Shown here piece by piece: positions 1 through 8,203 of a DNA stretch of 60,751 nt; within the stretch, counting starts at the first letter, position 1; each line of letters opens with the position of its first letter. The stretch covers positions 108,827 through 169,577 of the forward strand of contig CASDSM010000012.1 of the NCBI GenBank assembly GCA_949283375.1. The letters run 5' to 3'. This stretch comes from an uncultured Eubacteriales bacterium. Lineage in GTDB: Bacteria; Bacillota; Clostridia; Oscillospirales; Oscillospiraceae. The notes under the pieces are model-generated. The model was not told the origin of the DNA and searched no databases. It was given only the letters and a program-made list of their open reading frames with translations. A program made the translations under genes and the position numbers.

Positions 1-2
1 TG

Positions 3-1379
3 CCCGGGCACAAGCGCGGGCGCGGGAACCCGGAGCTGACCGAGTTCCTGGGGGAGCGCTGCGTCAGCATCGATGTCAACTCCATGAAGCCGCTGGACAA
101 CCTCTGCCATCCCATCTCCGTCATCCGGCAGTCGGAGAAGCTGGCGGCGGAGGCGTTCGGCGCGGCCCATGCCTTTTTGATGGTGGGGGGGACCACCTCC
201 GCCGTGCAGGCGATGGTGCTCTCCGCCGTCGGACGGGGAGACAAGATCATCCTCCCGCGCAACGTACACCGCAGTGTAGTGGGCGCGCTGGTGCTCTGCG
301 GGGCGGTCCCGGTCTATGTGGACCCGCTGTGTGACCGCCGCCTCGGCATCCCGCTCGGCATGCGCCTCCAGGATGTGCGCGAGGCGATGGACCGCCACCC
401 GGACGCCAGGGCCATTTTGGTGAATAACCCGACCTATTACGGCGTCTGCTCCGATCTGCGCGCCATCGTCCAGCTCGGACACGCGCGCGGGATGCTCTGC
501 CTGGCGGACGAGGCGCACGGGACCCACTTCTATTTTGGCGACAACCTCCCGGTCTCTGCCATGGCGGCGGGGGCGGACCTCGCGGCGGTCTCGATGCACA
601 AGTCGGGCGGCAGCCTGACGCAGAGCTCGCTCCTGCTGGCCGGTCCCGCCATGTCGCCCGGCCATATCCGCCAGATCATCAACCTGACCCAGACCACCAG
701 CGCGTCCTATCTGCTGCTCGCCAGTCTGGATATCTCCCGGCGCAACCTCGCCCTGCGTGGGCGGGAGGCGTTCCGCCGCGTCTCCGAGATGGCGGAGTAC
801 GCCCGCGCGGAGATCAACAGCATCGGCGGCTACTACGCATTCTCCCGCGAGCTGGTCAACGGGGAGAGCGTCTATGACTTTGATATCACCAAGCTCTCCA
901 TCAACACGCTGGACATCGGACTGGCTGGCATCGAGGTCTACGACCTGCTGCGGGACGAGTATGATATCCAGATCGAGTTTGGCGACCTCGGCAATATCCT
1001 AGCCTACCTCTCCATCGGCGACCGCCTGCGCGAGATCGAGCGGCTGGTGGGCGCCCTGGCGGAGATCCGCCGCCACTACCGCCGCAGCCGGGCCGGCCTG
1101 CTCTGCCAGGAGTATATCGAGCCCACCGTCATCGCCACCCCGCAGCAGGCGTTCTACGGCGAGAAGGAGTCCCTTCCGCTGGAGGAGACGCTGGGGCGGG
1201 TCTGCACCGAGTTTGTCATGTGCTACCCGCCTGGCATCCCGGTGCTCGCGCCGGGTGAGCTGATCACCGAGCCGATCCTGGAGTATATCCGCTACGCCAA
1301 AGAGAAGGGGTGCAGCATGACCGGCCCGGAGGACCCGGAGATCCTGCATCTGAACGTGCTCAGAAAAGGAGTGTGCTGA
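3..1379 (+). CDS. speA: Arginine decarboxylase (Orn/Lys/Arg decarboxylase family), 5' truncated
   Basis: PLP enzyme of the short bacterial Orn/Lys/Arg decarboxylase family; by context it decarboxylates arginine to agmatine, the first step of the polyamine pathway. The frame is open from the window edge, beginning with PGHKRGRG, which matches the family's N-terminal PGHK motif, so roughly 25-30 residues lie upstream. The PLP lysine is in SMHKSGGSLTQSS, and DEAHGTH carries the cofactor-binding aspartate. The C-terminal decarboxylase domain (YPPGIPVLAPGE) is complete. Downstream speE begins 3 nt after the stop. Lysine or ornithine as substrate cannot be excluded from sequence, but agmatinase in the same operon argues for arginine. 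Confidence 0.9.
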   Translation, partial: PGHKRGRGNPELTEFLGERCVSIDVNSMKPLDNLCHPISVIRQSEKLAAEAFGAAHAFLMVGGTTSAVQAMVLSAVGRGDKIILPRNVHRSVVGALVLCGAVPVYVDPLCDRRLGIPLGMRLQDVREAMDRHPDARAILVNNPTYYGVCSDLRAIVQLGHARGMLCLADEAHGTHFYFGDNLPVSAMAAGADLAAVSMHKSGGSLTQSSLLLAGPAMSPGHIRQIINLTQTTSASYLLLASLDISRRNLALRGREAFRRVSEMAEYARAEINSIGGYYAFSRELVNGESVYDFDITKLSINTLDIGLAGIEVYDLLRDEYDIQIEFGDLGNILAYLSIGDRLREIERLVGALAEIRRHYRRSRAGLLCQEYIEPTVIATPQQAFYGEKESLPLEETLGRVCTEFVMCYPPGIPVLAPGELITEPILEYIRYAKEKGCSMTGPEDPEILHLNVLRKGVC

Positions 1380-1382
1380 CCG

Positions 1383-2237
1383 ATGGAATTCTGGTTTTCT
1401 GAACATCATACCCCCAACGTCCGGATGTCCATCCGGGTGGACCGCCAGCTCTACAGCGGCAAGAGCGAGTTCCAGCGCATCGACGTCTTTGAGTCGCCGG
1501 AGTTCGGCCGCTTCCTCACGCTGGACGGCTATATGATGCTCACGGAGAAGGACGAGTTCATCTACCACGAGATGATCACCCACGTCCCCATGGCGGTCCA
1601 TCCCCATGTGCGCGACGTGCTGGTGATCGGCGCGGGGGACGGCGGCGTGATCCGGGAGCTGACGCGCTATCCTGACATCGAGCATATCGACATGGTGGAG
1701 ATCGACCCCCTGGTGGTCGAGGTCTGTAAGAAATACCTGCCCAAGACGGCCTGCCGCTTTGACGATCCGCGCGTGAGCCTCCACTTTGAGGACGGGCTGC
1801 GCTTTGTCCGCGCGCCGGAGGACGCCTACGACCTCATCATCGTGGACTCCACCGACCCCTTCGGGCCGGGGGAGGGGCTGTTCACCAAGGAGTTCTATGG
1901 GAACTGTTATAAGGCGCTGCGGGAGGACGGCATCCTGATCAACCAGCACGAGAGCCCCTTTTACCCGGAGGACGCGGCGGCCTGTCAGCGGGCGCACAAG
2001 AACATTGTCCAGTCCTTCCCGATCAGCCGGGTCTATCAGGCCCATATCCCGACCTATCCCTCGGGCCACTGGCTCTTCGGCTTTGCCTCCAAGCGGTATC
2101 ATCCGCTGAAAAACCTGGATGAGACGCGCTGGAACCTGCGCGGCCTCGCCTGTAAGTACTACACCACCACGCTGCACAAGGGGGCCTTCTATATCCCCGC
2201 CTATGTGGAGGAGCTGCTGCGCGATGTTGAGCCCTAA
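1383..2237 (+). CDS. speE: Polyamine aminopropyltransferase (spermidine synthase family)
   Basis: The family transfers an aminopropyl group from decarboxylated S-adenosylmethionine to putrescine in the cytoplasm. The 284-aa length is normal. The N-terminal region has the family's SEFQRIDVFES and LDGYMMLTEKDEF motifs. The Rossmann core has GAGDGG (usually GGGDGG), VEIDP, and the active-site IIVDSTDP. An AAGGAG Shine-Dalgarno lies at the end of speA. Oddity: no AdoMet decarboxylase (speD) is in the window, and the operon also encodes the alternative carboxyspermidine route, so the true donor or acceptor is uncertain. Confidence 0.9.
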   Translation: MEFWFSEHHTPNVRMSIRVDRQLYSGKSEFQRIDVFESPEFGRFLTLDGYMMLTEKDEFIYHEMITHVPMAVHPHVRDVLVIGAGDGGVIRELTRYPDIEHIDMVEIDPLVVEVCKKYLPKTACRFDDPRVSLHFEDGLRFVRAPEDAYDLIIVDSTDPFGPGEGLFTKEFYGNCYKALREDGILINQHESPFYPEDAAACQRAHKNIVQSFPISRVYQAHIPTYPSGHWLFGFASKRYHPLKNLDETRWNLRGLACKYYTTTLHKGAFYIPAYVEELLRDVEP

Positions 2238-3102
2238 TGTAGAGACTTTTATGGCCTGCGACGCCCCGTGGGCGCGCGCGCAGACCGTCCTGTTTGGCGC
2301 CCCGTTTGACTCCACCACCTCTTTCCGGCCCGGGACCCGGTTCGGCCCCGGCTCTATCCGACGGGAGTCCTACGGACTGGAGACCTACAGCCCCTATCAG
2401 GACCGCGACCTGCTGGACATCTCCGTGCTGGATACCGGCGACCTTGAGCTGCCGCTGGGAGACGCCTCCGCCGTCCTGGATGAGATCGAGGCCCGCGCCG
2501 GGGAGATTTTGGACGGGAGCAAGCGCCCCTTCCTGGTGGGCGGGGAGCATCTGGTCACGCTGGGCGCGGTGCGCGCGGCGGCCAGGCGTTATCCTGATCT
2601 CACCATTGTCCACTTTGACGCCCACGCCGACCTGCGCGAGGACTACCTCGGCGTCCGCCTCTCCCACGCCTGCGTGCTGCGCCGGTGCTGGGAGCTGGTG
2701 GGGGATGGGAGCATCTTCCAGTTCGGCATCCGCTCGGGCGACCGGGAGGAGTGGCGCTGGGGGGCGGAGCATGTCGCCACCCGCCGCTTTGACTTTGAGA
2801 GCTTGGAGGAGACGCTGCGGGCCCTCTCCGGCCGTCCGGTCTACTTCACGCTTGACCTGGACGTGCTCGACCCGTCCGTCTTCCCCGGCACCGGCACGCC
2901 GGAGCCGGGCGGCGTCAGCTTTGACGCGCTGCGCCGTGCGGCCACGGCGGTCTGCGCGCGCGCCAACGTCGTCGCCTGCGACGTGAATGAACTGAGCCCT
3001 CACTATGACCCGAGCGGAGTATCCACCGCCGTGGCCTGTAAAATCATCCGGGAGATGCTGCTGGCATTCCCCCAGACGGAGAAAGGGAGCGAGAGACTAT
3101 GA
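2224..3102 (+). CDS. speB: Agmatinase (ureohydrolase family)
   Basis: Manganese ureohydrolase of the arginase/agmatinase family; predicted to hydrolyse agmatine to putrescine and urea. Metal ligands are visible in GGEHLVTLG, FDAHADLRE and LDLDVLDPS. I chose ATG 2224 (292 aa), 9 nt after GGAGGAGC and overlapping the end of speE by 14 nt; ATG 2251 is an alternative. The open frame extends further upstream but that part lies inside speE and lacks family similarity. It follows an arginine decarboxylase, so agmatine is the natural substrate. The stop overlaps the next start as ATGA. Confidence 0.92.
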   Translation: MLSPNVETFMACDAPWARAQTVLFGAPFDSTTSFRPGTRFGPGSIRRESYGLETYSPYQDRDLLDISVLDTGDLELPLGDASAVLDEIEARAGEILDGSKRPFLVGGEHLVTLGAVRAAARRYPDLTIVHFDAHADLREDYLGVRLSHACVLRRCWELVGDGSIFQFGIRSGDREEWRWGAEHVATRRFDFESLEETLRALSGRPVYFTLDLDVLDPSVFPGTGTPEPGGVSFDALRRAATAVCARANVVACDVNELSPHYDPSGVSTAVACKIIREMLLAFPQTEKGSERL

Positions 3103-4358
3103 GCAAGGTATTGGTCATCGGCTGCGGCGGCGTCGCGAGCGTCGCGATCCAGAAGTGCTGCCAGAACAGCGAGGTCTTTGGAGAGATCTGCATCGCCAGC
3201 CGCACGAAATCCAAGTGCGACGACCTGAAGGCCAGGCTGGAGGGGAAGACCGCCACCAGGATCACCACCGCCCAGGTGGACGCGGACAATGTGGACGAGC
3301 TCATCGCCCTCATCCGCGCCGTCCAGCCCGACCTCGTGATGAACATCGCCCTGCCCTATCAGGACCTCACCATCATGGACGCCTGCCTCGCCTGCGGCGT
3401 GAACTATCTGGACACCGCCAACTATGAGCCGGAGGACATCACCGACCCCGCCTGGCGCGCGGTCTACGAGAAGCGCTGCAAAGAGGAGGGCTTCTCCGCC
3501 TATTTTGACTACTCCTGGCAGTGGGCCTACCGCAAGCGCTTTGAGGAGGCGGGTCTGACCGCCCTGCTGGGCACCGGCTTTGACCCAGGCGTGACACAGG
3601 CGTACTGTGCCTGGGCGCAGAAGCACCTCTTTGATCAGATTGACACGATCGACATCCTCGACTGCAACGGCGGCGATCACGGCTACCCCTTTGCCACCAA
3701 CTTTAACCCGGAGATCAACCTGCGGGAGGTCTCCGCCCCCGGCTCCTACTGGGAGGACGGCCGCTGGGTGGAGATCCCCGCGATGAGCATCAAGCGGGAG
3801 TACGACTTTGATCAGGTGGGCCGGAAGGACATGTATCTCCTCCACCACGAGGAGATCGAGTCGCTGGCAAAGAACATCCCCGGCGTCAAGCGCATCCGCT
3901 TCTTCATGACCTTTGGCCAGAGCTATCTGACCCACATGAAGTGTCTGGAGAACGTCGGCATGCTCTCCACCGAGCCGGTGGAGTTCGAGGGGCACGAGAT
4001 CGTCCCCATCCAGTTCCTCAAGCGCCTGCTGCCCGACCCCGCCACCCTCGGCCCGCGCACGGTGGGGAAGACCAACATCGGCTGCATCTTCACCGGCCGG
4101 AAGGACGGCGTGGAGAAGCGCGCCTACATCTACAACGTCTGCGACCATCAGGAGTGCTACCGCGAGGTGGGCTCTCAGGCGATCTCCTACACCACCGGCG
4201 TGCCCGCGATGATCGGCGCGATGATGCTGCTCACCGGAAAGTGGACCAGGACGGGCGTCTACACGGTGGAGGAGTTTGACCCCGATCCCTACATGGACGC
4301 CCTGAACCAGTGGGGCCTGCCCTGGCAGGTGGACGAGAACCCCGTGCTGGTGGACTGA
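3099..4358 (+). CDS. Carboxynorspermidine/carboxyspermidine dehydrogenase (saccharopine dehydrogenase family)
   Basis: NAD(P)H-dependent enzyme that reductively condenses putrescine (or diaminopropane) with aspartate semialdehyde to form carboxyspermidine (or carboxynorspermidine). The N-terminus MSKVLVIGCGGVASVAIQKC is the Rossmann dinucleotide-binding loop of this subfamily; GTGFDPGVTQAYC and NGGDHGYPFATNFNPEIN are typical central motifs. Length 419 aa is near the family norm. ATG overlaps the speB stop by 4 nt. With agmatinase upstream, putrescine, and hence carboxyspermidine, is the likely substrate and product. This is one half of the alternative spermidine pathway common in gut Firmicutes. 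Confidence 0.9.
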   Translation: MSKVLVIGCGGVASVAIQKCCQNSEVFGEICIASRTKSKCDDLKARLEGKTATRITTAQVDADNVDELIALIRAVQPDLVMNIALPYQDLTIMDACLACGVNYLDTANYEPEDITDPAWRAVYEKRCKEEGFSAYFDYSWQWAYRKRFEEAGLTALLGTGFDPGVTQAYCAWAQKHLFDQIDTIDILDCNGGDHGYPFATNFNPEINLREVSAPGSYWEDGRWVEIPAMSIKREYDFDQVGRKDMYLLHHEEIESLAKNIPGVKRIRFFMTFGQSYLTHMKCLENVGMLSTEPVEFEGHEIVPIQFLKRLLPDPATLGPRTVGKTNIGCIFTGRKDGVEKRAYIYNVCDHQECYREVGSQAISYTTGVPAMIGAMMLLTGKWTRTGVYTVEEFDPDPYMDALNQWGLPWQVDENPVLVD

Positions 4359-4362
4359 GCGG

Positions 4363-5475
4363 ATGCGCACCCCCTATTTCCTGGTGGATGAGGGCCTCAT
4401 CCGCCGGAATCTGGAGATCTTGCAGTCGGTTTCTCAGGAGACCGGCTGCAAGATCCTGTTGGCCCAAAAGGCGTTCTCCACCTATGCCTGCTACCCCCTC
4501 CTCCGCCGGTATCTCGCCGGGACCACCGCCAGCGGCCTGCATGAGGCGCGGCTGGGCGCAGAGGAGTTCGGCGGGGAGACCCACGTCTTTTCCCCCGCCT
4601 ACCGCCCGGACGAGTTTGACGAGCTGCTCGCCTATGCAGATCACCTGGTCTTCAACTCCCCGGCGCAGGTGCGCAAATTCGGCGCGCGGGCCAGAGCGCG
4701 CGGCAAATCCATCGGCCTGCGCGTGAATCCGGAGTGCTCCACGCAGGAGGGGCACGCGATCTACGACCCCTGCGCCCCCGGCTCCCGCCTGGGGACCACG
4801 CGCGCCAACTGGGATGATGAGATTCGATCCATGCTCGACGGCCTGCACTTTCACACCCTATGCGAGCAGGATTCGGACGATCTGGAGCGGACCGTCCTCG
4901 CCTTCGAGGAGAAGTTCGGCCATCTCCTCCACGGGATGAAATGGCTCAACCTCGGCGGGGGACACCACATCACCCGTCCGGGCTACGACCTGGCGCGGCT
5001 CAAGCGCCTGCTGTGCCGCCTGCGCGACCAGTATCAGGTCCAGCTCTATCTCGAGCCGGGAGAGGCGGTGGTCCTCAACGCCGGCTTCCTCGTCACCCGC
5101 GTGCTGGAGATCGTCCACAACGGGATGGACATCGCCATTCTGGACGCCTCCGCCGCCTGCCACATGCCGGACGTGATCGAGATGCCCTACCGCCCGCCGC
5201 TGCGCGGCGCGGGCGAGCCAGGGGAGCGGTACTATACCTACCGCCTCGCCGGCCCCACCTGCCTTGCGGGGGACGTGATCGGTGACTACTCCTTCGACCA
5301 CCCCCTGCGCGAGGGGGATGAGCTGGTCTTTGAGGATATGGCCCTCTATACCATCGTCAAGACCAACACCTTCAACGGCATCAACCTGCCGGACCTCTGG
5401 GTGCGCCGCACAGACGGCTCTCTGGAGCGCCTGCGCACCTTCGGCTACAGCGATTTCAAGGGGCGGCTGTCCTGA
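4363..5475 (+). CDS. nspC: Carboxynorspermidine/carboxyspermidine decarboxylase
   Basis: PLP fold-type III (alanine-racemase-like) decarboxylase; removes the carboxyl group from carboxyspermidine to give spermidine. The PLP lysine is in LLAQKAFS (about residue 36). LNLGGGHHITR is the glycine-rich phosphate-binding motif, and the GPTCLAGD segment supplies the conserved active-site Cys and Asp near the C-terminus. 370 aa is typical. It follows the dehydrogenase after 4 nt and ends the operon, 35 nt before a strong terminator. Family membership is clear; the exact substrate is inferred from context. Confidence 0.92.
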   Translation: MRTPYFLVDEGLIRRNLEILQSVSQETGCKILLAQKAFSTYACYPLLRRYLAGTTASGLHEARLGAEEFGGETHVFSPAYRPDEFDELLAYADHLVFNSPAQVRKFGARARARGKSIGLRVNPECSTQEGHAIYDPCAPGSRLGTTRANWDDEIRSMLDGLHFHTLCEQDSDDLERTVLAFEEKFGHLLHGMKWLNLGGGHHITRPGYDLARLKRLLCRLRDQYQVQLYLEPGEAVVLNAGFLVTRVLEIVHNGMDIAILDASAACHMPDVIEMPYRPPLRGAGEPGERYYTYRLAGPTCLAGDVIGDYSFDHPLREGDELVFEDMALYTIVKTNTFNGINLPDLWVRRTDGSLERLRTFGYSDFKGRLS

Positions 5476-5510
5476 CCACCATTGCCCGGGGAATCTCTAT
5501 ATGACACAAA

Positions 5511-5566
5511 AAACAGCTCTCTGTTCCCGAAAATACCGGAAAAGAGAGCTGTTTCTTTCTTTTTTG
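5511..5566. terminator. Bidirectional intrinsic terminator between nspC and the LacI-type gene
   Basis: A perfect 12-bp inverted repeat (AAACAGCTCTCT at 5511-5522, AGAGAGCTGTTT at 5543-5554) with a 20-nt loop. It is followed by a T-rich tract on the + strand (CTTTCTTTTTT) and preceded by A6, which is T6 on the minus strand. It can therefore end both the polyamine operon and the convergent regulator gene. Confidence 0.9.
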
Positions 5567-5615
5567 ATGTGTGTAAAGTAAAAACGCCTTCCGCTATTGG
5601 ATGGGATGGCGCACC

Positions 5616-6644
5616 TCAGGCAAGCCCCGCCGGCAGACCCGTCTCGGAGAGAGGCGCATCGGGCGCCGGGCCGATGGAGGCGCGCTCCACCAGCTCGGCA
5701 TGGAGGAGCAGAGTGCTGATCGGGATGCCGTCCATCAGGCTTGCCAGCGCGTAGTAGGCGCTGCGGCCGAGCTGCGGGCGGTTCTGGCGGATGCTGGCCA
5801 GCGGCGGCGCGGTGTAGGAGCAGAGCGGGATATCGTCAAAGCCGATGATGCTCAGCTGCTCCGGCACGCGGATACCGATCTCCATGCAGTGGATCAGCAC
5901 CGCGTGGGCGAGCAGGTCATGGCTGCATATGATCGCCGTCACCCCCTGCTTCAACAGGCGGGGCAGATGCCGCTCCAGGCACTCGGAGGAGTAGTAGGAG
6001 TTCCCGGCCAGCCCCGGATCGTCCGACAGGCCGCACTGGCGGAGGGAGCGGAAGAAGGAGCGGTAGCGGACCTGATGGATAAACGACCCCAGCGCCCCGC
6101 TCAGATAGCCGATCTTGCGGTGTCCCAGCTCGCGCAGACGGGTGACGGCAAGCTCCATCCCCTCCTCGTTGTCGATACCCAGATATGCTGTATAGGGATT
6201 TGCCCTCACATGGTTGTCGTAGAGGACGGCGGGCGTCTTGCAGCTGCGAAACTCCCGCATCCAGGGGTCGCTGAGCGTCATGCCGAGAAAGAGTGCGCCG
6301 GAGTAGCCGCCGGAGAGCATGTACTGGTCGTAGGGGATCTGCTTTTGGATCTGCGGGGTGAGCGGGACGATGTCCACGCCCGCGCCGGCCGGCTCGGCCA
6401 TCTTCCGAAAGCCCATGATGATGTCCCAGCCGAAGTCCTCCGGCGCCTGATAGGCCATGTTCTCAATGAAGATGCACAGCCTGCGCCCGCCCTGGCGCAC
6501 GGGCCGGGAGTAGCCCAGCTCAACGGCGGTCTCGAGCACCTGCCTGCGCATGGACTCGCTGACATCCGTCGCCCCGCTGAGCGCCTTGGAGACAGTCCCC
6601 TTGGAAATGCCAAGCCGTTTGGCAATGTCGTCCATTGTCGCCAT
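5616..6644 (-). CDS. LacI-family transcriptional regulator (probable maltodextrin regulator)
   Basis: DNA-binding repressor/activator of the LacI/GalR family, 342 aa. The N-terminal helix-turn-helix is clear (MDDIAKRLGISKGTVSKAL, then VLETAVELGYS hinge region), followed by a periplasmic-binding-protein-like sensor domain (YLGIDNEEGMELAVTRL, SIIGFDDIPL). ATG 6644 was chosen because AAAGGAGGA lies 6 nt upstream; the frame stays open further upstream without family similarity. It is divergent from a sugar ABC transporter and glycogen-degradation genes and has its own sigma-A promoter, so it probably controls maltodextrin uptake. The ligand is unknown; the MalR role is inference. Confidence 0.9.
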   Translation of the reverse strand: MATMDDIAKRLGISKGTVSKALSGATDVSESMRRQVLETAVELGYSRPVRQGGRRLCIFIENMAYQAPEDFGWDIIMGFRKMAEPAGAGVDIVPLTPQIQKQIPYDQYMLSGGYSGALFLGMTLSDPWMREFRSCKTPAVLYDNHVRANPYTAYLGIDNEEGMELAVTRLRELGHRKIGYLSGALGSFIHQVRYRSFFRSLRQCGLSDDPGLAGNSYYSSECLERHLPRLLKQGVTAIICSHDLLAHAVLIHCMEIGIRVPEQLSIIGFDDIPLCSYTAPPLASIRQNRPQLGRSAYYALASLMDGIPISTLLLHAELVERASIGPAPDAPLSETGLPAGLA

Positions 6645-6707
6645 GGCTGTCCTCCTTTCCTCTGGCCGTTTGCGGTCGATTTTGGCCCAAATTGCACGCT
6701 TTATCCC

Positions 6708-6736
6708 ATTATAGTGCCGAAGCGCTGCGGATGCAA
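6708..6736 (-). promoter_or_regulatory. Sigma-A promoter of the LacI-type gene
   Basis: On the minus strand TTGCAT (6731-6736) and a perfect TATAAT (6708-6713) are separated by 17 bp. The AAAACGTTT motif lies just upstream of the -35 box, a position suited to autoregulation. Confidence 0.75.
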
Positions 6737-6741
6737 GAGGG

Positions 6742-6750
6742 AAAACGTTT
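6742..6750. promoter_or_regulatory. Candidate LacI-type operator, AAAACGTTT copy 1
   Basis: The nonamer contains the palindrome AAACGTTT. The same nonamer recurs at 10474-10482, after the last permease gene and before pullulanase. Maltose-type LacI regulators of Firmicutes bind sites with an AAACGTTT core, so a shared operator is plausible but unproven. Confidence 0.4.
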
Positions 6751-6777
6751 AGGACGCAAATCTGCCTGTTACCGTAA

Positions 6778-6787
6778 GTTTCGAAAC
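6778..6787. promoter_or_regulatory. Candidate LacI-family operator GTTTCGAAAC
   Basis: A perfect 10-bp palindrome with the central CG step typical of LacI/GalR operators. It lies between the two divergent promoters. Assignment to the adjacent regulator is inferred from position only. Confidence 0.45.
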
Positions 6788-6860
6788 AAAGGACTTTGAC
6801 ATAATGGACAAAATGCATATATTCTCCTTGTGCACCCCTTACAAAATGGATGTTTTGTGA

Positions 6861-6881
6861 GGTTTAGCGCTTGACTAAACC
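6861..6881. promoter_or_regulatory. Palindrome overlapping the transporter -35 box
   Basis: Perfect 7-bp arms GGTTTAG and CTAAACC around a 7-nt centre. The -35 hexamer TTGACT (6871-6876) lies inside it, so protein binding here would block RNA polymerase. It is a strong candidate operator, for the LacI-type protein or another regulator. Confidence 0.5.
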
Positions 6882-6899
6882 GGGAAGATGGTTTATATT
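6871..6899 (+). promoter_or_regulatory. Sigma-A promoter of the ABC transporter operon
   Basis: TTGACT (6871-6876), 17-bp spacer, TATATT (6894-6899). This is one of the best promoter matches in the window. Transcription would start near 6906, giving a short leader that contains the CTTTGCG/CGCAAAG hairpin. Confidence 0.8.
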
Positions 6900-6951
6900 C
6901 TCAAGTAGCGAAACTTTGCGAAACCGCAAAGCGAGAACGGAGGAATGTGCA

Positions 6952-8187
6952 ATGCAAAAAAGGAGAATCCCCAAGTGGACAGCCGTCCTGCTCGCGCTGG
7001 CAATGCTCGCGGCGCTGCTGTGCGGCTGTTCCGGCTCAGACGGCACGGAGAGCGTCCGTCTGATGGTCTGGTCTCCCTCGGAGGACCAGTCCAAGGACAG
7101 CGGAGAGTGGCTCCAGACCTGCTGTGAGCGGTTTGCTGAGCTGCACCCGGAGTGGGACATCACGTTTGTCTACGGTGTGGCAGACGAGGCAACTGCGGCA
7201 GGTACCGTCTCCCAAGACGCGGAGGCGAGCGCGGATGTCTTTATGTTCGCCAACGACACCATCACAACCCTGACTGACGCCGGCGCGCTGGTGAAGTTCG
7301 GCGGTATCTACGCCGACGAGATCCGTGCGACCAACAGCGAGGCCCTTGTCGACTCCCTGACCCTGGACGGCGAGCTGTACGGCGTGCCGTTTACCACCAA
7401 CACCTGGTACATGTACTACGACAAGAGCGTCTTCTCGGAAGAGGACGTCAAGAGCCTGGACGCGATGCTGGAGAAGGGCGTTGTCTCCTTCCCGTTTACC
7501 AACTCCTGGTATCTGCCCGCCTTCTACCTCGGCAACGGCTGCACCCTGTTCGGCGACGGCACGCAGGAGGAGCTGGGCGTGGACTTCGGCGGCGAGAACG
7601 CGGTGGAGGTCACCAATTATCTCGTTGACCTTTACAGCAACCCCAACTTCGTTGTGGACGCCGACGGCTCCGGTATCGCCGGCCTGCGCGACGGCAGCAT
7701 CAACGCGATGTTCACCGGCTCCTGGGACTCGGCGAGCATCCAGGAGATCCTCGGCGACAACATGGGCGTCGCGGCTCTGCCGACCTACACCCTCAACGGC
7801 GAGGAAAAGCAGATGTATGCCTATGCCGGCTCCAAGGCGATCGGCGTCAACACTGAGTCGGAGTACATGGAGCAGGCGGTCGCCCTCGCGGTCTACCTCG
7901 GCTCCGCAGAGGCGCAGGCCCTGCACTATGAGCTGCGCAACGTGGTGCCCTGCAACACCGAGCTTCTGGAGGACGAATCCATCATGAGTGATCCGGTGGT
8001 CATGGCGCAGAACGACACCTTTGACCGCACCTCCATTCTCCAGCCGTTTGTCTCCCAGATGAGCAACTGCTGGACGCCGGTAGAGAACATGGGCAAGTCC
8101 ATCCGCAACGGAGACACAACGCATGACAATGCCGAGGCGCAGACGCAGGCTATGAACGACGCCATGAACAGCGACGGCATTTCATAA
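6952..8187 (+). CDS. Sugar ABC transporter solute-binding lipoprotein (maltodextrin-binding-like)
   Basis: Extracellular substrate-binding protein of the carbohydrate ABC transporter (CUT1) type, 411 aa. It has a lipoprotein signal: basic MQKRRIPK start, hydrophobic stretch, then the LCGC lipobox with the lipidated cysteine near residue 26. The mature part shows family-1 solute-binding features (LMVWSPSED, LYGVPFTTNTWYMYYDKSVF, MFTGSWD). ATG 6952 has GGAGG 7 nt upstream; in-frame sequence further upstream runs through the promoter. Permeases and glycogen-degrading enzymes downstream suggest maltodextrins as ligand; the exact sugar is inferred. Confidence 0.9.
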   Translation: MQKRRIPKWTAVLLALAMLAALLCGCSGSDGTESVRLMVWSPSEDQSKDSGEWLQTCCERFAELHPEWDITFVYGVADEATAAGTVSQDAEASADVFMFANDTITTLTDAGALVKFGGIYADEIRATNSEALVDSLTLDGELYGVPFTTNTWYMYYDKSVFSEEDVKSLDAMLEKGVVSFPFTNSWYLPAFYLGNGCTLFGDGTQEELGVDFGGENAVEVTNYLVDLYSNPNFVVDADGSGIAGLRDGSINAMFTGSWDSASIQEILGDNMGVAALPTYTLNGEEKQMYAYAGSKAIGVNTESEYMEQAVALAVYLGSAEAQALHYELRNVVPCNTELLEDESIMSDPVVMAQNDTFDRTSILQPFVSQMSNCWTPVENMGKSIRNGDTTHDNAEAQTQAMNDAMNSDGIS

Positions 8188-8203
8188 GAGAGGGGGAGAG
8201 AAG

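Larger units (their letters stand above)
6645..6951. other. Divergent regulatory region between LacI-type gene and transporter
   Basis: 307 bp without a gene, lower in GC than its flanks. It holds one promoter in each direction and several palindromes: AAAACGTTT (6742-6750), GTTTCGAAAC (6778-6787), ACAAAA-N6-TTTTGT (6841-6858), GGTTTAG-N7-CTAAACC (6861-6881), and the hairpin CTTTGCG-AAAC-CGCAAAG (6913-6930). Several are individually plausible LacI-family operators with a central CG. Confidence 0.8.
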
